DNA of 64,000 bases. It comes from Devosia sp. (GTDB taxonomy: Bacteria > Pseudomonadota > Alphaproteobacteria > Rhizobiales > Devosiaceae). The stretch lies in assembly GCF_017744655.1 (NCBI RefSeq), contig NZ_JAGIAW010000001.1, forward strand, positions 434,001-498,000, in the 5' to 3' direction. Within the stretch, counting starts at the first letter, position 1, and each line of letters begins with the position of its first letter. The position numbers and the translations under genes are program-made. The notes beneath the pieces are model-generated. The model saw only the letters and a list, made by a program, of their open reading frames with translations, had not been told where the DNA came from and ran no database searches. Below, in pieces: positions 26,188 to 37,124 of the stretch.

Positions 26188-26526
26188 ATGAAGATTCTGT
26201 TCACGGGGGCGATGCTGATAGCCAGCCTTGCCCTCGCGGCTCCGGCAATGGCCGTATCGGGCCAGTGCTCGTTGACGGGTTTTGGTGAGTTCGACTGCGA
26301 CGTGGAGACCGATGGCGGCGGACTGACTTTCGCCTTGCCCGACGGCCAGACCTTCGCCTTTGTTCTTGTCGAAGAAAATCAGGGGCTCGGCTATCTCATC
26401 GCGGCCGATGCCCGGCCCGGACAGCTTCCCGACGATCTGGGCACGTTTGCGCCGCTCGCGGAAGAACCCGGATGCTGGCAGGCGGAGCAGGACGAAACCA
26501 GGTTCTGCGCTCTGGTGTTCGAATGA
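26188..26526 (+). CDS. Small secreted four-cysteine protein, paralog 1
   Basis: A 112-residue protein with a signal peptide (residues 1-22, ending AMAVS). The mature part has cysteines at 27, 37, 96 and 107, in CSLTGFGEFDCD and PGCWQAE. The next gene encodes a paralog whose four cysteines have exactly the same spacing (10, 59 and 11 residues), so two disulfides are likely. Its stop overlaps the next start (ATGA). No named family is recognised. Confidence 0.72.
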   Translation: MKILFTGAMLIASLALAAPAMAVSGQCSLTGFGEFDCDVETDGGGLTFALPDGQTFAFVLVEENQGLGYLIAADARPGQLPDDLGTFAPLAEEPGCWQAEQDETRFCALVFE

Positions 26527-26855
26527 AGCTGGCGCGCGCCAGTTTTGCCGCATTGCTGGCCATGCTGATGGTCATGCCGGCGGCGATGGCCAAGGAAGCG
26601 CGCTGCTTCACCACTGACGACGGCGAATATGGATGCGACTTTCAGCGGCTCGACGAGGCCGGCAGCTTCCGCATTTCTGCGGCGGGCAAACCGACCTTTG
26701 AGCTCTGGATCGAGGCAGACGGGCAGGGCTTTGTCAGCGCCACCTATGAAGCGGGTGGACGCGCAGTGCCTCTGCCGGGAACCTATTTCAGGGCCAAGAA
26801 AGATCGGGCCTGCTGGAAGAGCGACGCGACCGAAACGGAAATCTGCGCGTGGTAA
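26523..26855 (+). CDS. Small secreted four-cysteine protein, paralog 2
   Basis: A 110-residue protein with a signal peptide (residues 1-23, ending AAMAK). Cysteines lie at 28, 38, 97 and 108 (CFTTDDGEYGCDF, DRACWKS, EICAW). It shares the pattern C-x9-C-x58-C-x10-C and the GE(F/Y)-x-CD and CW motifs with the protein encoded just upstream, so the pair arose by tandem duplication. The ATG overlaps the upstream stop, and its own stop overlaps the hydrolase ATG (TAATG). Function is unknown. Confidence 0.72.
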   Translation: MKLARASFAALLAMLMVMPAAMAKEARCFTTDDGEYGCDFQRLDEAGSFRISAAGKPTFELWIEADGQGFVSATYEAGGRAVPLPGTYFRAKKDRACWKSDATETEICAW

Positions 26856-27691
26856 TGGACGAATTCAGTATTGATATCGGTGGCGCCACACTGACGGGCG
26901 TCGAATTGGGCGATGGCCTGCCGGTCGTCTTTCTCCATGCCGGTGTGTGCGACCATCGCATGTGGCACGACCAGATGCGGCTGGCGGCCGACAATGGTTG
27001 GCACGCGATCGCCTATGATCGGCGCGGCTATGGCGATGCGGTCAGCGCCGACGAACCTTTTAGCCACCTCGACGATCTCGAAGCAGTTCTCGACGCCTTC
27101 GATATTCATGCTGCCATCTTTGTCGGCTGCTCGATGGGCGGTGGGCTGGCGGTGGATTTTGCCTTGAAAAATCCCGGCCGGGTCATTGGCCTCGTGCTGA
27201 TCGGCACCTCCATCACCGGCGCGCCCTGGACGGCGACGGCCGAGGAAAGTGCCATCGAAATGGCCGAGGAAGACGCCTGGGAGCGCGGCGACCTCGATCT
27301 GCTCAACAAGGTGCAGGCGCATGAATGGCTCGATGGTCCGCGGGCCCAGAGCGGCCGGGTCAGCGGTTCCACGCGCGAACTTTTTCTCGACATGAACGCC
27401 AAGGCGCTGGCCAAGCCGGCTTTGACGCAGGAAGAGCCGCGCCCCGACGCCTGGAGCCGTGTCGATGCCATTACGGCGCCGACCATGCTGATCGTCGGCG
27501 ACGAGGATTTTACCGCGCTGATCGAGCGGCACGAGCATCTCTCCGAGACCATGCCCAATTCCTTCGCTGCGGTGCTCGAAGGGGTGGCGCATATCCCGAG
27601 CATTGAGCGCCCCGATCTCATCAACCGGATGCTCGACGAATTTCTCGATGCGCTGGCGGGAGAGGACCTGGAGCCGGACGACGACGAATAG
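26855..27691 (+). CDS. Alpha/beta-fold hydrolase
   Basis: A 278-residue cytoplasmic hydrolase. The oxyanion region is VVFLHAGVCDHRMW (residues 24-37), the nucleophile elbow GCSMGGG has Ser93, and the catalytic acid and His are probably in VGDEDFTALI and EGVAHIPSIERP. The ATG at 26855 overlaps the stop of the upstream secreted protein; a GTG at 26849 is also in frame. The substrate cannot be predicted. The tail is acidic (EDLEPDDDE). Confidence 0.85.
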   Translation: MDEFSIDIGGATLTGVELGDGLPVVFLHAGVCDHRMWHDQMRLAADNGWHAIAYDRRGYGDAVSADEPFSHLDDLEAVLDAFDIHAAIFVGCSMGGGLAVDFALKNPGRVIGLVLIGTSITGAPWTATAEESAIEMAEEDAWERGDLDLLNKVQAHEWLDGPRAQSGRVSGSTRELFLDMNAKALAKPALTQEEPRPDAWSRVDAITAPTMLIVGDEDFTALIERHEHLSETMPNSFAAVLEGVAHIPSIERPDLINRMLDEFLDALAGEDLEPDDDE

Positions 27692-27770
27692 TCGCGAATA
27701 GCATTCAGCGGCCTCGCGGGGTGATTCCGCAGACAGTGCTAACCCATTGGCAAAAAAGCTAAAATTCCAT

Positions 27771-27843
27771 CGTCATTGCCCGGCTTGTCCGGGCAATCCA
27801 TCGAGCCGCAGCATGGACCGCCCGGACAAGCCGGGCGGTGACG
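27771..27843. repeat. Dispersed palindromic repeat, family B copy 1
   Basis: The element starts CGTCATTGCCCGGCTTGTCC and ends AGCCGGGCGGTGACG. The left hairpin is TTGCCCGG/CCGGGCAA and the right is CCGCCCGG/CCGGGCGG, with a variable centre (CATCGAGCCGCAGCATGG). A matching copy lies at 52131-52207. It fills the gap between the hydrolase and a convergent gene and could act as a bidirectional transcript end. Confidence 0.85.
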
Positions 27844-27882
27844 ACCGATGGGGAATTTTGGCTGATGTGTACCAATCGCGGG

Positions 27883-28332
27883 TCACACCGCGATAATCCC
27901 ATCCAGATGCTTGTCGATGCTCGGTGTCGGCAGGTTGGTCAGGTCCTTGTCGAGTTCGGCAAGAATGGTCTTTTTCACATGGTCGGACATGACCTTGCGC
28001 AGATTGCCGAGAGCGATGGGCGCGGCCGCAATGACGAGACGATCGAAGGCGCCATCCTTGGCCTTGCGGTCGAGCACTTCAGCCACTGAGCGCACGAATT
28101 CGGCTTCCCGGTGCTGGGCGGGGTCGGTCTTGGGTTCCATGGCGGAACGGGCGGAGCCGGCAGAGGAAAAGCCGCGGCCAGGGCGGTCGGAATTGATGTC
28201 CTGGCTCTGGAGCGGCTCGATGGACCAATCCAGCCCCTTCACACTCGCCAGTCCTTTTCCGGGTCCGGTATTTTCCAGCACTCGGGCCTGAGTACCATCC
28301 GCGATCAAGATCCAGGTGACGGTCTTTTTCAT
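27883..28332 (-). CDS. Host-attachment family protein (BaeRF/Host_attach-like)
   Basis: A 149-residue cytoplasmic protein. It starts KKTVTWILIADGTQARVLEN, the usual opening of the family annotated as 'protein required for attachment to host cells'. It continues with REAEFVRSVAEVLDRKAKDG and LVIAAAPIALGNLRKVM, typical of the archaeal-release-factor-like fold. The ATG at 28332 has AGGAG upstream; an in-frame start 20 codons earlier has no ribosome site. The family name comes from rhizobial work and the molecular function is unsettled. Confidence 0.85.
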   Translation of the reverse strand: MKKTVTWILIADGTQARVLENTGPGKGLASVKGLDWSIEPLQSQDINSDRPGRGFSSAGSARSAMEPKTDPAQHREAEFVRSVAEVLDRKAKDGAFDRLVIAAAPIALGNLRKVMSDHVKKTILAELDKDLTNLPTPSIDKHLDGIIAV

Positions 28333-28522
28333 TCGCTGCTCCTGCAAGTTGGTCTGGCTGGAACCGGGTGTTGCGCGGCTCCCTGAGGCCAAACGTCCAA
28401 CACTCTGAAAGGTTGGCGTTTTCGATCAGCAATGCAAGACAAAGCGATCACAAACTCTGATTGGTCGGGAAACGCCGGGGCTGTTAGTGCTCACCTGCGC
28501 CCCGGTGGCGCGGAGTCTTTCC

Positions 28523-29467
28523 ATGACCTTGCCCGAACAGGCGCCCGACACGGTCGAGTCTGCACCGTCCTCCCTGTCGTCCGATCCTACAGAGACCCGC
28601 AACGGCGTCATGGCCGCGCTCGGCGCCTATCTCCTCTGGGGCTTTTTGCCGATCCTTTTCCATCTGCTCGAATCCGCCGGCTCGGTGCTGATCGTGGCGG
28701 AGCGGACCCTGTTCTCTCTGGTCCTGCTCATCGGCATACTGGCCTTCGGCGCCGGGTTCCAGGAGGCCAAAAGGCTGCTGAGCAACTGGAAGACGTTTCG
28801 CGTCGTGGCACTCTCGACTGCCCTGCTGGTGGTCAATTGGCTGATCTATGTCTGGGCTGTGGAATCGGGGCAGGTGCTCGAGGCGAGCTTTGGCTATTTC
28901 ATCAATCCGCTGATCAATGTCGCCATCGGCATGATCCTTTTGGGCGAACGCCAGAACCGGCTGCAGACCATTGCCATTCTGATCGCCGTCGTCGCTATCG
29001 CCATTCAAGCCATTGGCCTTGGCAGCATTCCCTATGTGGCGCTGAGCCTTGCCCTCTCGTTCGGGTTTTATGGCTTTTTCCGCAAGACGGCGCCATCGGG
29101 CCCGGCCACCGGGCTTTTTGCCGAAACCGTCATCGCCGCGCCCTTTGCCCTGGCCTATGTGGTCTTCGACCTTGCAACGCGCGGTATCGGTCCACATGGC
29201 GATCCGCAGACCATGACCCTGCTAGTGCTCACCGGGCCGGCAACGGCTGTGCCGTTGCTGCTCTTTGCCTATGCTGTGCGCCGCCTGCGTCTCACGACGA
29301 TCGGCATGTTCCAGTATCTGGCGCCATCCATCCAGTTCCTCGTCGCCGTATTCCTCTTTGGCGAAGAGCTCAATGGCATGCGGCTTTTTAGCTTCGTGCT
29401 GATCTGGCTCTCGCTGGTCGTCTTTTCCTACGACAGTTTTAGGCAGCGCAGCCTGTCGCGGGCCTAA
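28523..29467 (+). CDS. rarD: RarD-type EamA family transporter
   Basis: A 314-residue inner-membrane protein with ten predicted helices. After about 30 polar residues it reads GVMAALGAYLLWGFLPILFH and later ASFGYFINPLINVAIGMILL, which is typical of RarD in the drug/metabolite transporter superfamily. The ATG at 28523 has GGAG seven bases upstream; an in-frame ATG at 28487 is less likely. The gene is convergent with oxyR and the two stops overlap by four bases. The substrate is unknown. Confidence 0.88.
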   Translation: MTLPEQAPDTVESAPSSLSSDPTETRNGVMAALGAYLLWGFLPILFHLLESAGSVLIVAERTLFSLVLLIGILAFGAGFQEAKRLLSNWKTFRVVALSTALLVVNWLIYVWAVESGQVLEASFGYFINPLINVAIGMILLGERQNRLQTIAILIAVVAIAIQAIGLGSIPYVALSLALSFGFYGFFRKTAPSGPATGLFAETVIAAPFALAYVVFDLATRGIGPHGDPQTMTLLVLTGPATAVPLLLFAYAVRRLRLTTIGMFQYLAPSIQFLVAVFLFGEELNGMRLFSFVLIWLSLVVFSYDSFRQRSLSRA

Positions 29468-30357
29468 TTCGGGCGCGTGCCGCGGATCACGGCTGCGATA
29501 TCCTCGAAGGTCCCGCTGAGCGGGGTAGCCTCGCGCCAAACAAGGGTGAGGTGGCGGCCTGCGCGTGGATCATCAAGCTGATGTACGGCGATACGCGGGT
29601 CGCTGGCCTCCTTGCGCAGAGCGATCTGCGGCAGCAGCGTTACGCCTTGGCCATTGGCGACGAATTCCACGATGGTCGAGAGCGACGTCGCGGCAAAGGT
29701 ACGGGTCGAGCGTTCGCCGTCGAGTCGGCAGGCCGAGATGGTTTGATCGCGAAAACAATGGCCCTCGTCGAGCAGCAGGATGCGTTCGGGTTCGAGCGCG
29801 TCCAGTGACACAGGCTCAGCGGTCAGTTCGCCACTCGGAGTCGCCAGCACGAAAGGGTCTTCGAAGAGCGGTGAAACCACCAGCTTGGGGCCGCCCGCGG
29901 GTGGCTCGGAGGCGATGAGTGCGATGTCGAGGCTTCCATCGCCCAGGCTTTCGAGCATGGCTTCGGTGCGGCTTTCGCTGATAGTGAATTTCAGCGCCGG
30001 CAGCTCCCGCGTCAGCGCCGGAAAAATCTCTGGCAGCAGGTAGGGCGCAACGGTCGGGATCAGGCCGAAACGGATGGGTCGGTTGGGCTTGCCGGCATTG
30101 CGCATGGCGAAATTGTCCAGCGCCTCCGATGCCGCAACGGCGGGCCGCGCCAATTCGATAAAATCGCGCCCGAAGGGCGTCAGCCTTACCCCGGATTTCA
30201 GTCGGTCGAAGATCGCCGAACCACAGAGCGTTTCGAGCGCCAGGATTTGCTGCGATAGCGCCGGCTGGGAAACGGCGCATTCGTCGGCCGCCTGACCGAA
30301 GTGACCGGTTCGGGCGATGGCGAGCGCATATCGCATCTGTCGGAGCGTGATTGTCAC
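29464..30357 (-). CDS. oxyR: Peroxide-sensing LysR-type regulator OxyR
   Basis: A 297-residue LysR-type transcription factor. The N-terminal helix-turn-helix includes QAADECAVSQPALSQQILALE. In the sensor domain the redox pair is Cys201 and Cys210 in DEGHCFRDQTISACR, with the same nine-residue spacing as Cys199/Cys208 of E. coli OxyR. Peroxide oxidises this pair to a disulfide and switches the protein to an activator. It is divergent from katG across a 94-base gap, the classic arrangement for control of catalase-peroxidase. Confidence 0.95.
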   Translation of the reverse strand: MTITLRQMRYALAIARTGHFGQAADECAVSQPALSQQILALETLCGSAIFDRLKSGVRLTPFGRDFIELARPAVAASEALDNFAMRNAGKPNRPIRFGLIPTVAPYLLPEIFPALTRELPALKFTISESRTEAMLESLGDGSLDIALIASEPPAGGPKLVVSPLFEDPFVLATPSGELTAEPVSLDALEPERILLLDEGHCFRDQTISACRLDGERSTRTFAATSLSTIVEFVANGQGVTLLPQIALRKEASDPRIAVHQLDDPRAGRHLTLVWREATPLSGTFEDIAAVIRGTRPN

Positions 30358-30394
30358 GATAATTTCTTCCTATCGGTGGAGAAAGAATAATCGA

Positions 30395-32674
<2,280 letters not shown>

Positions 32675-32696
32675 GCGGATCGGTTCTTTTTCCGAG

Positions 32697-32728
32697 GCCC
32701 CGGCGTGAAAGCGCCGGGCTCTTTTTGT
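32697..32728 (+). terminator. Intrinsic terminator after katG
   Basis: A stem of CCCGGCG with its complement, extended past one bulged C by a G-C pair, and a short loop (TGAAAG) are followed by TCTTTTTGTTT. Confidence 0.85.
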
Positions 32729-32757
32729 TTGAACGTTTGCGTCCTTCAAACTCACGG

Positions 32758-32824
32758 TGTCATTCCCGCGAAAGCGGGAATCTCAGTTTCTAGGCAAGCG
32801 GATTCTCGCTTTCGCGGGAATGAC
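32758..32824. repeat. Dispersed palindromic repeat, family A copy 2
   Basis: The element begins TGTCATTCCCGCGAAAGCGG and ends CGCGGGAATGAC. The two hairpins are CCCGC-GAAA-GCGGG and its reverse counterpart. It lies between the katG terminator and the DUF2336 gene; the 136 bases after it hold no clear feature besides the ribosome site at 32951. Confidence 0.88.
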
Positions 32825-32960
32825 GCGGTGAAACAGAGACAATCCGCCGCCAGGCGCCGCTCGCAATTTGAATCAATTGCCCCTCATTGCTTTCAGCACT
32901 CCCAAGCGACTCTGCGGGCACCTTCACTCCATCTATGCGGCATCCCGCCCGGAGAAGGTT

Positions 32961-34109
32961 ATGAGTGAATTCGAAGAAGGCCGCCGCGCATTCGCGAGCT
33001 TTCGTGTGCTGAATGGCGAGGATAGCCATTCGGAGCGGGATCAACTGATCCGAAACATGGCCAAGCTCTTCAGCTTCGTTTCCGACCGGTGCGACGATGA
33101 GCAGGTTGTGCAGTACGACGAGGCGCTTTGTCTTCTTGCCGAACTGGTCGAGGTCGAAGCCCGCGCCCATGTCGCCAAGATCCTTGCGCCGCTGCAGCGG
33201 GCGCCCGGCACGGTGGTGGTCAAGCTCGCCAATGACGACATCGAAGTCGCCCGGCCGCTGCTCGAGTTTTCCAACGTGCTCAGCGACGACGACCTGATCG
33301 ACATCATCGAGAAGCAATCCGAGGCGCATCGTGACGCTATTGCCGGCCGCGCCACGGTGACCGAGCGTGTGGGCGAAGCCATTGTCGAGCACGGTGATTC
33401 TTCCTCGGTCATCAAGCTGGTTCGCAATGCCAATGCCGAGATCGGCCGCACCGCGCTCGAAAAGCTTGTCGAGCGCGCCAGCCACGATGCCGCCATCGCC
33501 GAAGACCTGCGCAACCGGGCCGAAATCGACTGGAAATCGCTGCGCGGTGAAATCGACTCTGTTGCCGACAAGGTTCTCGAAACCCTCGGCGAGGTCGATG
33601 GGCGTTTCGATCCAATCACCGCCGGCAAGGTCAATGCCGTCGTCTACAAGCGCATCCGCAATCGCGCCGGCTTCAATGCGCAGGAGTGGAAGGTCGCCTA
33701 CAATCAGGTGCGCGCCCTGACCGACCGCAAGCAGCTTGATGATCGCGCGCTCGCCCGCTTTGCCCGCTTCGGTTATGGCCACCACGCCGCCGCCGCCATT
33801 GCGGTGATGTTGCGCGTGGCCCCGGAAATCGTGGTGAAGTGGCTCGCGAGCCAGGATTATGCGGCTGTCACCGTCGCCCTGCGCGCAGCGGGTCTTCAGT
33901 CTGACCTCTTCGGCGCCATCGCCCCCACCTTGCCCTGGCGCGACCTGCCGACTGCGGATCATCAGGAGATGATGGTCAGCCGTTTCGAGGCGCTCGACGA
34001 GGAGGAGGCTCGCAACATATTCGAGCTGTGGCGCGCCCATTCCTTCCGGCGCCGCAATGCGGCATCGACCGCGGCAAATATGCACGAGCCGCAGGTCATG
34101 ACGGCCTGA
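32961..34109 (+). CDS. DUF2336-domain protein
   Basis: A 382-residue cytoplasmic protein of the alphaproteobacterial DUF2336 family. It is built of repeated helical pairs rich in the pattern V-x-x-L-x-x-x-D/A, such as VARPLLEFSNVLSDDDLIDI and AIVEHGDSSSVIKLVRNAN, resembling HEAT-like repeats. The ATG at 32961 follows GGAGAAGG; an in-frame upstream start at 32868 is not supported. Function is unknown; some members are linked to cell-cycle or stress signalling. No operon partner is adjacent. Confidence 0.82.
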   Translation: MSEFEEGRRAFASFRVLNGEDSHSERDQLIRNMAKLFSFVSDRCDDEQVVQYDEALCLLAELVEVEARAHVAKILAPLQRAPGTVVVKLANDDIEVARPLLEFSNVLSDDDLIDIIEKQSEAHRDAIAGRATVTERVGEAIVEHGDSSSVIKLVRNANAEIGRTALEKLVERASHDAAIAEDLRNRAEIDWKSLRGEIDSVADKVLETLGEVDGRFDPITAGKVNAVVYKRIRNRAGFNAQEWKVAYNQVRALTDRKQLDDRALARFARFGYGHHAAAAIAVMLRVAPEIVVKWLASQDYAAVTVALRAAGLQSDLFGAIAPTLPWRDLPTADHQEMMVSRFEALDEEEARNIFELWRAHSFRRRNAASTAANMHEPQVMTA

Positions 34110-34210
34110 TGGATTCCAGAGCGCCGCGGGAAACCGCGGCGTTTTCGTTTTGGAGCCGCGCTCAATCCGTGGGCCAGGATCAAAAAACCACTAGACCTCG
34201 ATTTGCTGCT

Positions 34211-34234
34211 AGATATAAAGATATCTTTATATCT
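34211..34234. promoter_or_regulatory. Perfect 24-bp palindromic operator before the ArsR-methyltransferase gene
   Basis: The half-site AGATATAAAGAT is followed directly by its exact complement. The palindrome ends 16 bases before the GTG start of the ArsR-type gene, over the expected core promoter. ArsR-family repressors bind AT-rich 12-2-12 style palindromes of this kind, so autorepression of the regulator-metF unit is the simplest reading. Confidence 0.8.
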
Positions 34235-34250
34235 GGTACGCGAGGATAAA

Positions 34251-35201
34251 GTGTCTGAACTGGTCGGTGTATTGAAGGCAGCGGGGGAGAACACGCGTTT
34301 GCGGCTCCTGGCGCTGCTCGCCGATGGCGATCATTCCGTCAAGGATCTTACCGAGATCCTCGATCAGAGCCAACCCCGCGTCTCGCGTCACCTCAAGCTG
34401 CTTGCCGATGCAGGCCTCATCCAGCGTCACGCGGAGGGAGCCTGGGCCTATTATGGCCTCGCCCCGCATGGCCATGGCGCTGAACTCGCGCGCTGGCTCG
34501 TGGCCCGTATCGATCACAACAGTCTCGAGCGTCAACGCGATCGGGATCGGCAGGCTGCGGCTCTCGCTGCGCAGCAGGCCCTGGCGACAGCTTATTTCGC
34601 CAAGGTGGCCGATAGCTGGGACTTGCTCAAAACCCTGCATGTACCGGAAGAGGCCGTCGAAGCGGCGCTGCTCGAAACGCTCAATAATCGCGTCGTCGAC
34701 CTCCTTGTCGATCTCGGCACCGGCACCGGCCGCATGCTCGAACTTTTGGCGCCGGCCTATAAGCGCGCCATCGGCGTCGATTCGAGCCGCGAAATGCTCG
34801 CCGTCGCGCGTTCGCGCCTTGCGGCCGCCGGGCTCAACCAGGCCCAGGTGCGCCTCGGCGATATCGCCGCGCTCGATAGCGCCATCGGCCTTGCCGATGT
34901 GGTGGTCATTCACCAGGTGCTGCACTATTTCGACGATCCGGGCCGAATGCTGGGGCAGGCGCGACGCCTGCTCAGGAGCGGGGGCGAAATCCTGATCGTG
35001 GATTTTGCGCCGCACGCCCTCGAATTCCTGCGCACCGAGCACGCCCATCGCCGGCTTGGCCTGTCGCGGGAGCAGATGACGGGCTGGGCCGATGCCGCCG
35101 GGCTGCAGGTGCAGTCGGTGCGCGAATTCCCCAGCAAGAACAAGGACGGTGGGCTGACGGTATGCCTCTGGCGCCTCAGCGACCGCGCAAAGACGGAATA
35201 G
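34251..35201 (+). CDS. ArsR-family regulator fused to a SAM-dependent methyltransferase domain
   Basis: A 316-residue fusion. Residues 1-90 are an ArsR/SmtB winged helix (TRLRLLALLADGDHSVKDLT, QSQPRVSRHLKLLADAGLI). Residues about 145-300 are a class I methyltransferase with motif I LLVDLGTGTGRMLELL and VVVIHQVLHYFDDPGRML. The usual metal-binding cysteines are absent, so the ligand is more likely S-adenosylmethionine or S-adenosylhomocysteine than a metal. GTG at 34251 has GAGG upstream; earlier in-frame starts would read through the 24-bp operator. It precedes metF by four bases, so a role in methionine/SAM control is likely (compare SahR-type regulators). Confidence 0.88.
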   Translation: MSELVGVLKAAGENTRLRLLALLADGDHSVKDLTEILDQSQPRVSRHLKLLADAGLIQRHAEGAWAYYGLAPHGHGAELARWLVARIDHNSLERQRDRDRQAAALAAQQALATAYFAKVADSWDLLKTLHVPEEAVEAALLETLNNRVVDLLVDLGTGTGRMLELLAPAYKRAIGVDSSREMLAVARSRLAAAGLNQAQVRLGDIAALDSAIGLADVVVIHQVLHYFDDPGRMLGQARRLLRSGGEILIVDFAPHALEFLRTEHAHRRLGLSREQMTGWADAAGLQVQSVREFPSKNKDGGLTVCLWRLSDRAKTE

Positions 35202-35205
35202 AGCC

Positions 35206-36102
35206 ATGATCGACGACGACCTCCGCGCCAGTCGCCTGACTGCTGACAAGCGCCCCGAATTGCAGATTTCCTTCGAATTCTTCCCACCCAAGACGGATGC
35301 GATGGAAGAAAAATTCTGGGAATCGATCAACAAGCTCGCGCCGCTCAAGCCGCGCTTTGTGTCTGTGACCTATGGGGCAGGGGGAACGACCCGCGAGCGC
35401 ACGTTGCGCATGGTCCGCAATATCACCTCGGACACCGGCGTTCCGGCAGCGGCGCATCTCACCTGCGTCGGCGCCTCCAAGGGCGAAATCGACGACGTGG
35501 TGCGCGGCTTTGCCGATGCTGGCGTGAAGAGCATCGTCGCGCTGCGTGGCGATCCGCCGGAAGGCATCGGCCAACCGTTCACGCCGCATCCGCAGGGCTA
35601 TCAGAATGCTGCCGATCTCGTATCCGGCATCCGCAAGCTGGGCGATTTCGACATTTCCGTCGCCGCCTATCCCGAAAAGCACCCGCAAAGCGCCGATTGG
35701 GACGCCGATATCGACAATCTCAAGCGCAAGATCGATGCCGGCGCCAACCGCGCCATCACGCAGATGTTCTTCCGCAATGGGGACTATTTGCGTTTCGTCG
35801 AGCGCGCCCGCAAGGCCGGCATATCCGCGCCGATCGTGCCGGGCATCCAACCGATCCACTCGTTCAAGCAGATTTCCGGTTTCGCCGCCCGCTGCGGCGC
35901 CTCGATCCCCGATTGGCTGGCCGAGCGTTTTGACGGGCTCGACGCTGATCCCGATACCCACGCTTTGGTCGCCGCCGCAGTTGCCGCCGAGCAGGTGACC
36001 GAGCTTCTCGACGAGGGCGTTACCGAGTTCCATTTCTATACGCTCAACCGCTCCAATCTGGTGCTGGCGCTGGCCCGTTTGCTGGGCCGTCGGCCGGACT
36101 AA
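35206..36102 (+). CDS. metF: Methylenetetrahydrofolate reductase MetF
   Basis: A 298-residue flavoenzyme that reduces 5,10-methylene-THF to 5-methyl-THF, the methyl donor for methionine synthesis. The family segments are FEFFPPKTDAMEEKFW near residue 23, TYGAGGTTRERT, ALRGDPPEG and ITQMFFRNGDYLRFVE. It lies four bases after the ArsR-methyltransferase gene and is co-transcribed with it, so it is probably repressed or induced through the 24-bp palindrome upstream of that gene. Confidence 0.95.
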   Translation: MIDDDLRASRLTADKRPELQISFEFFPPKTDAMEEKFWESINKLAPLKPRFVSVTYGAGGTTRERTLRMVRNITSDTGVPAAAHLTCVGASKGEIDDVVRGFADAGVKSIVALRGDPPEGIGQPFTPHPQGYQNAADLVSGIRKLGDFDISVAAYPEKHPQSADWDADIDNLKRKIDAGANRAITQMFFRNGDYLRFVERARKAGISAPIVPGIQPIHSFKQISGFAARCGASIPDWLAERFDGLDADPDTHALVAAAVAAEQVTELLDEGVTEFHFYTLNRSNLVLALARLLGRRPD

Positions 36103-36229
36103 ACCCGCGTTCAGCTTTCATTCAGCTTATTGGCGGCAAAAGGATGTGAACGGGTGGTTCATAAAATGGCCACCAAGTTCGCCTTGAAGGGCGGATCAAT
36201 CGCGACGCAAAGCGGAGCCGACTAGAGCT

Positions 36230-37024
36230 ATGAAGATGGATCGTCGCCTGACCAATGGCCTCGCCTGGGCCGGGGCGCTGCTCGTCATCGGCATTCCTGC
36301 CGCCGACTACATCACCGGCACCTTTGCCAGTTCCGGCACGCCAAGCGTGGCGGTGGTCGACGCTTCGCCCGTGGCCGCGGAAGCTACTGCGGTGGTGCCG
36401 CCAGCCGCGCCCAAGCCTGTGGTGACTGACGTACCAAAGACCGCTCCAACGCCCGCCGCCAAGCCGCAGGCCGTCGCCAGCGCTTCGGACCCCGTTTCGG
36501 CCTTCCAGCAGTCCGGCAAGCCGCTCCCGAGCTACATCACGGGTGGCGGTAGTGCCTCCACCGTTGCGCCTGCCAAGCCTGTCACCCAGCCAACGGTGCA
36601 GCAGCCGACGCAGGCTGTGACGACACCGGCGCCCACTACGGCAACGCCGGCTCCCGCCGAGCAGGTTGCCGCGCTGCCAGCCAAGGCCGCGCCGACGCCC
36701 ATGCCGCTTTCCATGCGTCCGCAGCCGGTTACGGTTCCACTGGCCTCGAACCAGCCGCCGCTGATCATCGATCAGCCGACTGCTGCTCCGGTTGCACCCG
36801 TACAGCAGCAGCCGGACAACCTGGTTACGGCGCAAGATCTCGAGGATTGGGAATCGGGTCCGCTCAACGAGTTCCTTGCCCGCCGCGGCCAGCAGAGCAG
36901 CGCCACCTATCGGGTGCAGCAGAACGCGCCTGCTCCGGCCTATGATGGCAATGGCTTCTGGCTCGACGAAGGTCCGCGGAACCAGCGCTACAGCGACGAC
37001 GATGTCTATTACACACCGTTCTGA
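36230..37024 (+). CDS. Membrane-anchored Pro/Ala/Thr-rich protein of unknown function
   Basis: A 264-residue protein. A single hydrophobic segment at residues 9-32 (NGLAWAGALLVIGIPAADYI) is followed by a long disordered chain rich in Pro, Ala, Thr and Val up to about residue 200. A short, more ordered C-terminal region follows (TAQDLEDWESGPLNEFLARR, GNGFWLDEGP). Such architecture suits a periplasm-spanning or wall-associated protein, but I recognise no family. An internal ATG at codon 3 is equally possible as start. Confidence 0.65.
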   Translation: MKMDRRLTNGLAWAGALLVIGIPAADYITGTFASSGTPSVAVVDASPVAAEATAVVPPAAPKPVVTDVPKTAPTPAAKPQAVASASDPVSAFQQSGKPLPSYITGGGSASTVAPAKPVTQPTVQQPTQAVTTPAPTTATPAPAEQVAALPAKAAPTPMPLSMRPQPVTVPLASNQPPLIIDQPTAAPVAPVQQQPDNLVTAQDLEDWESGPLNEFLARRGQQSSATYRVQQNAPAPAYDGNGFWLDEGPRNQRYSDDDVYYTPF

Positions 37025-37124
37025 TCGGCTGAGGATGGGCGGCTCCCATGCGTGGGAGGGCATGGACCGCGGCGCAATGCCCGGATAATCTGCGCGTCTT
37101 ATTCTTTAGGCTGACTCAATCGGT

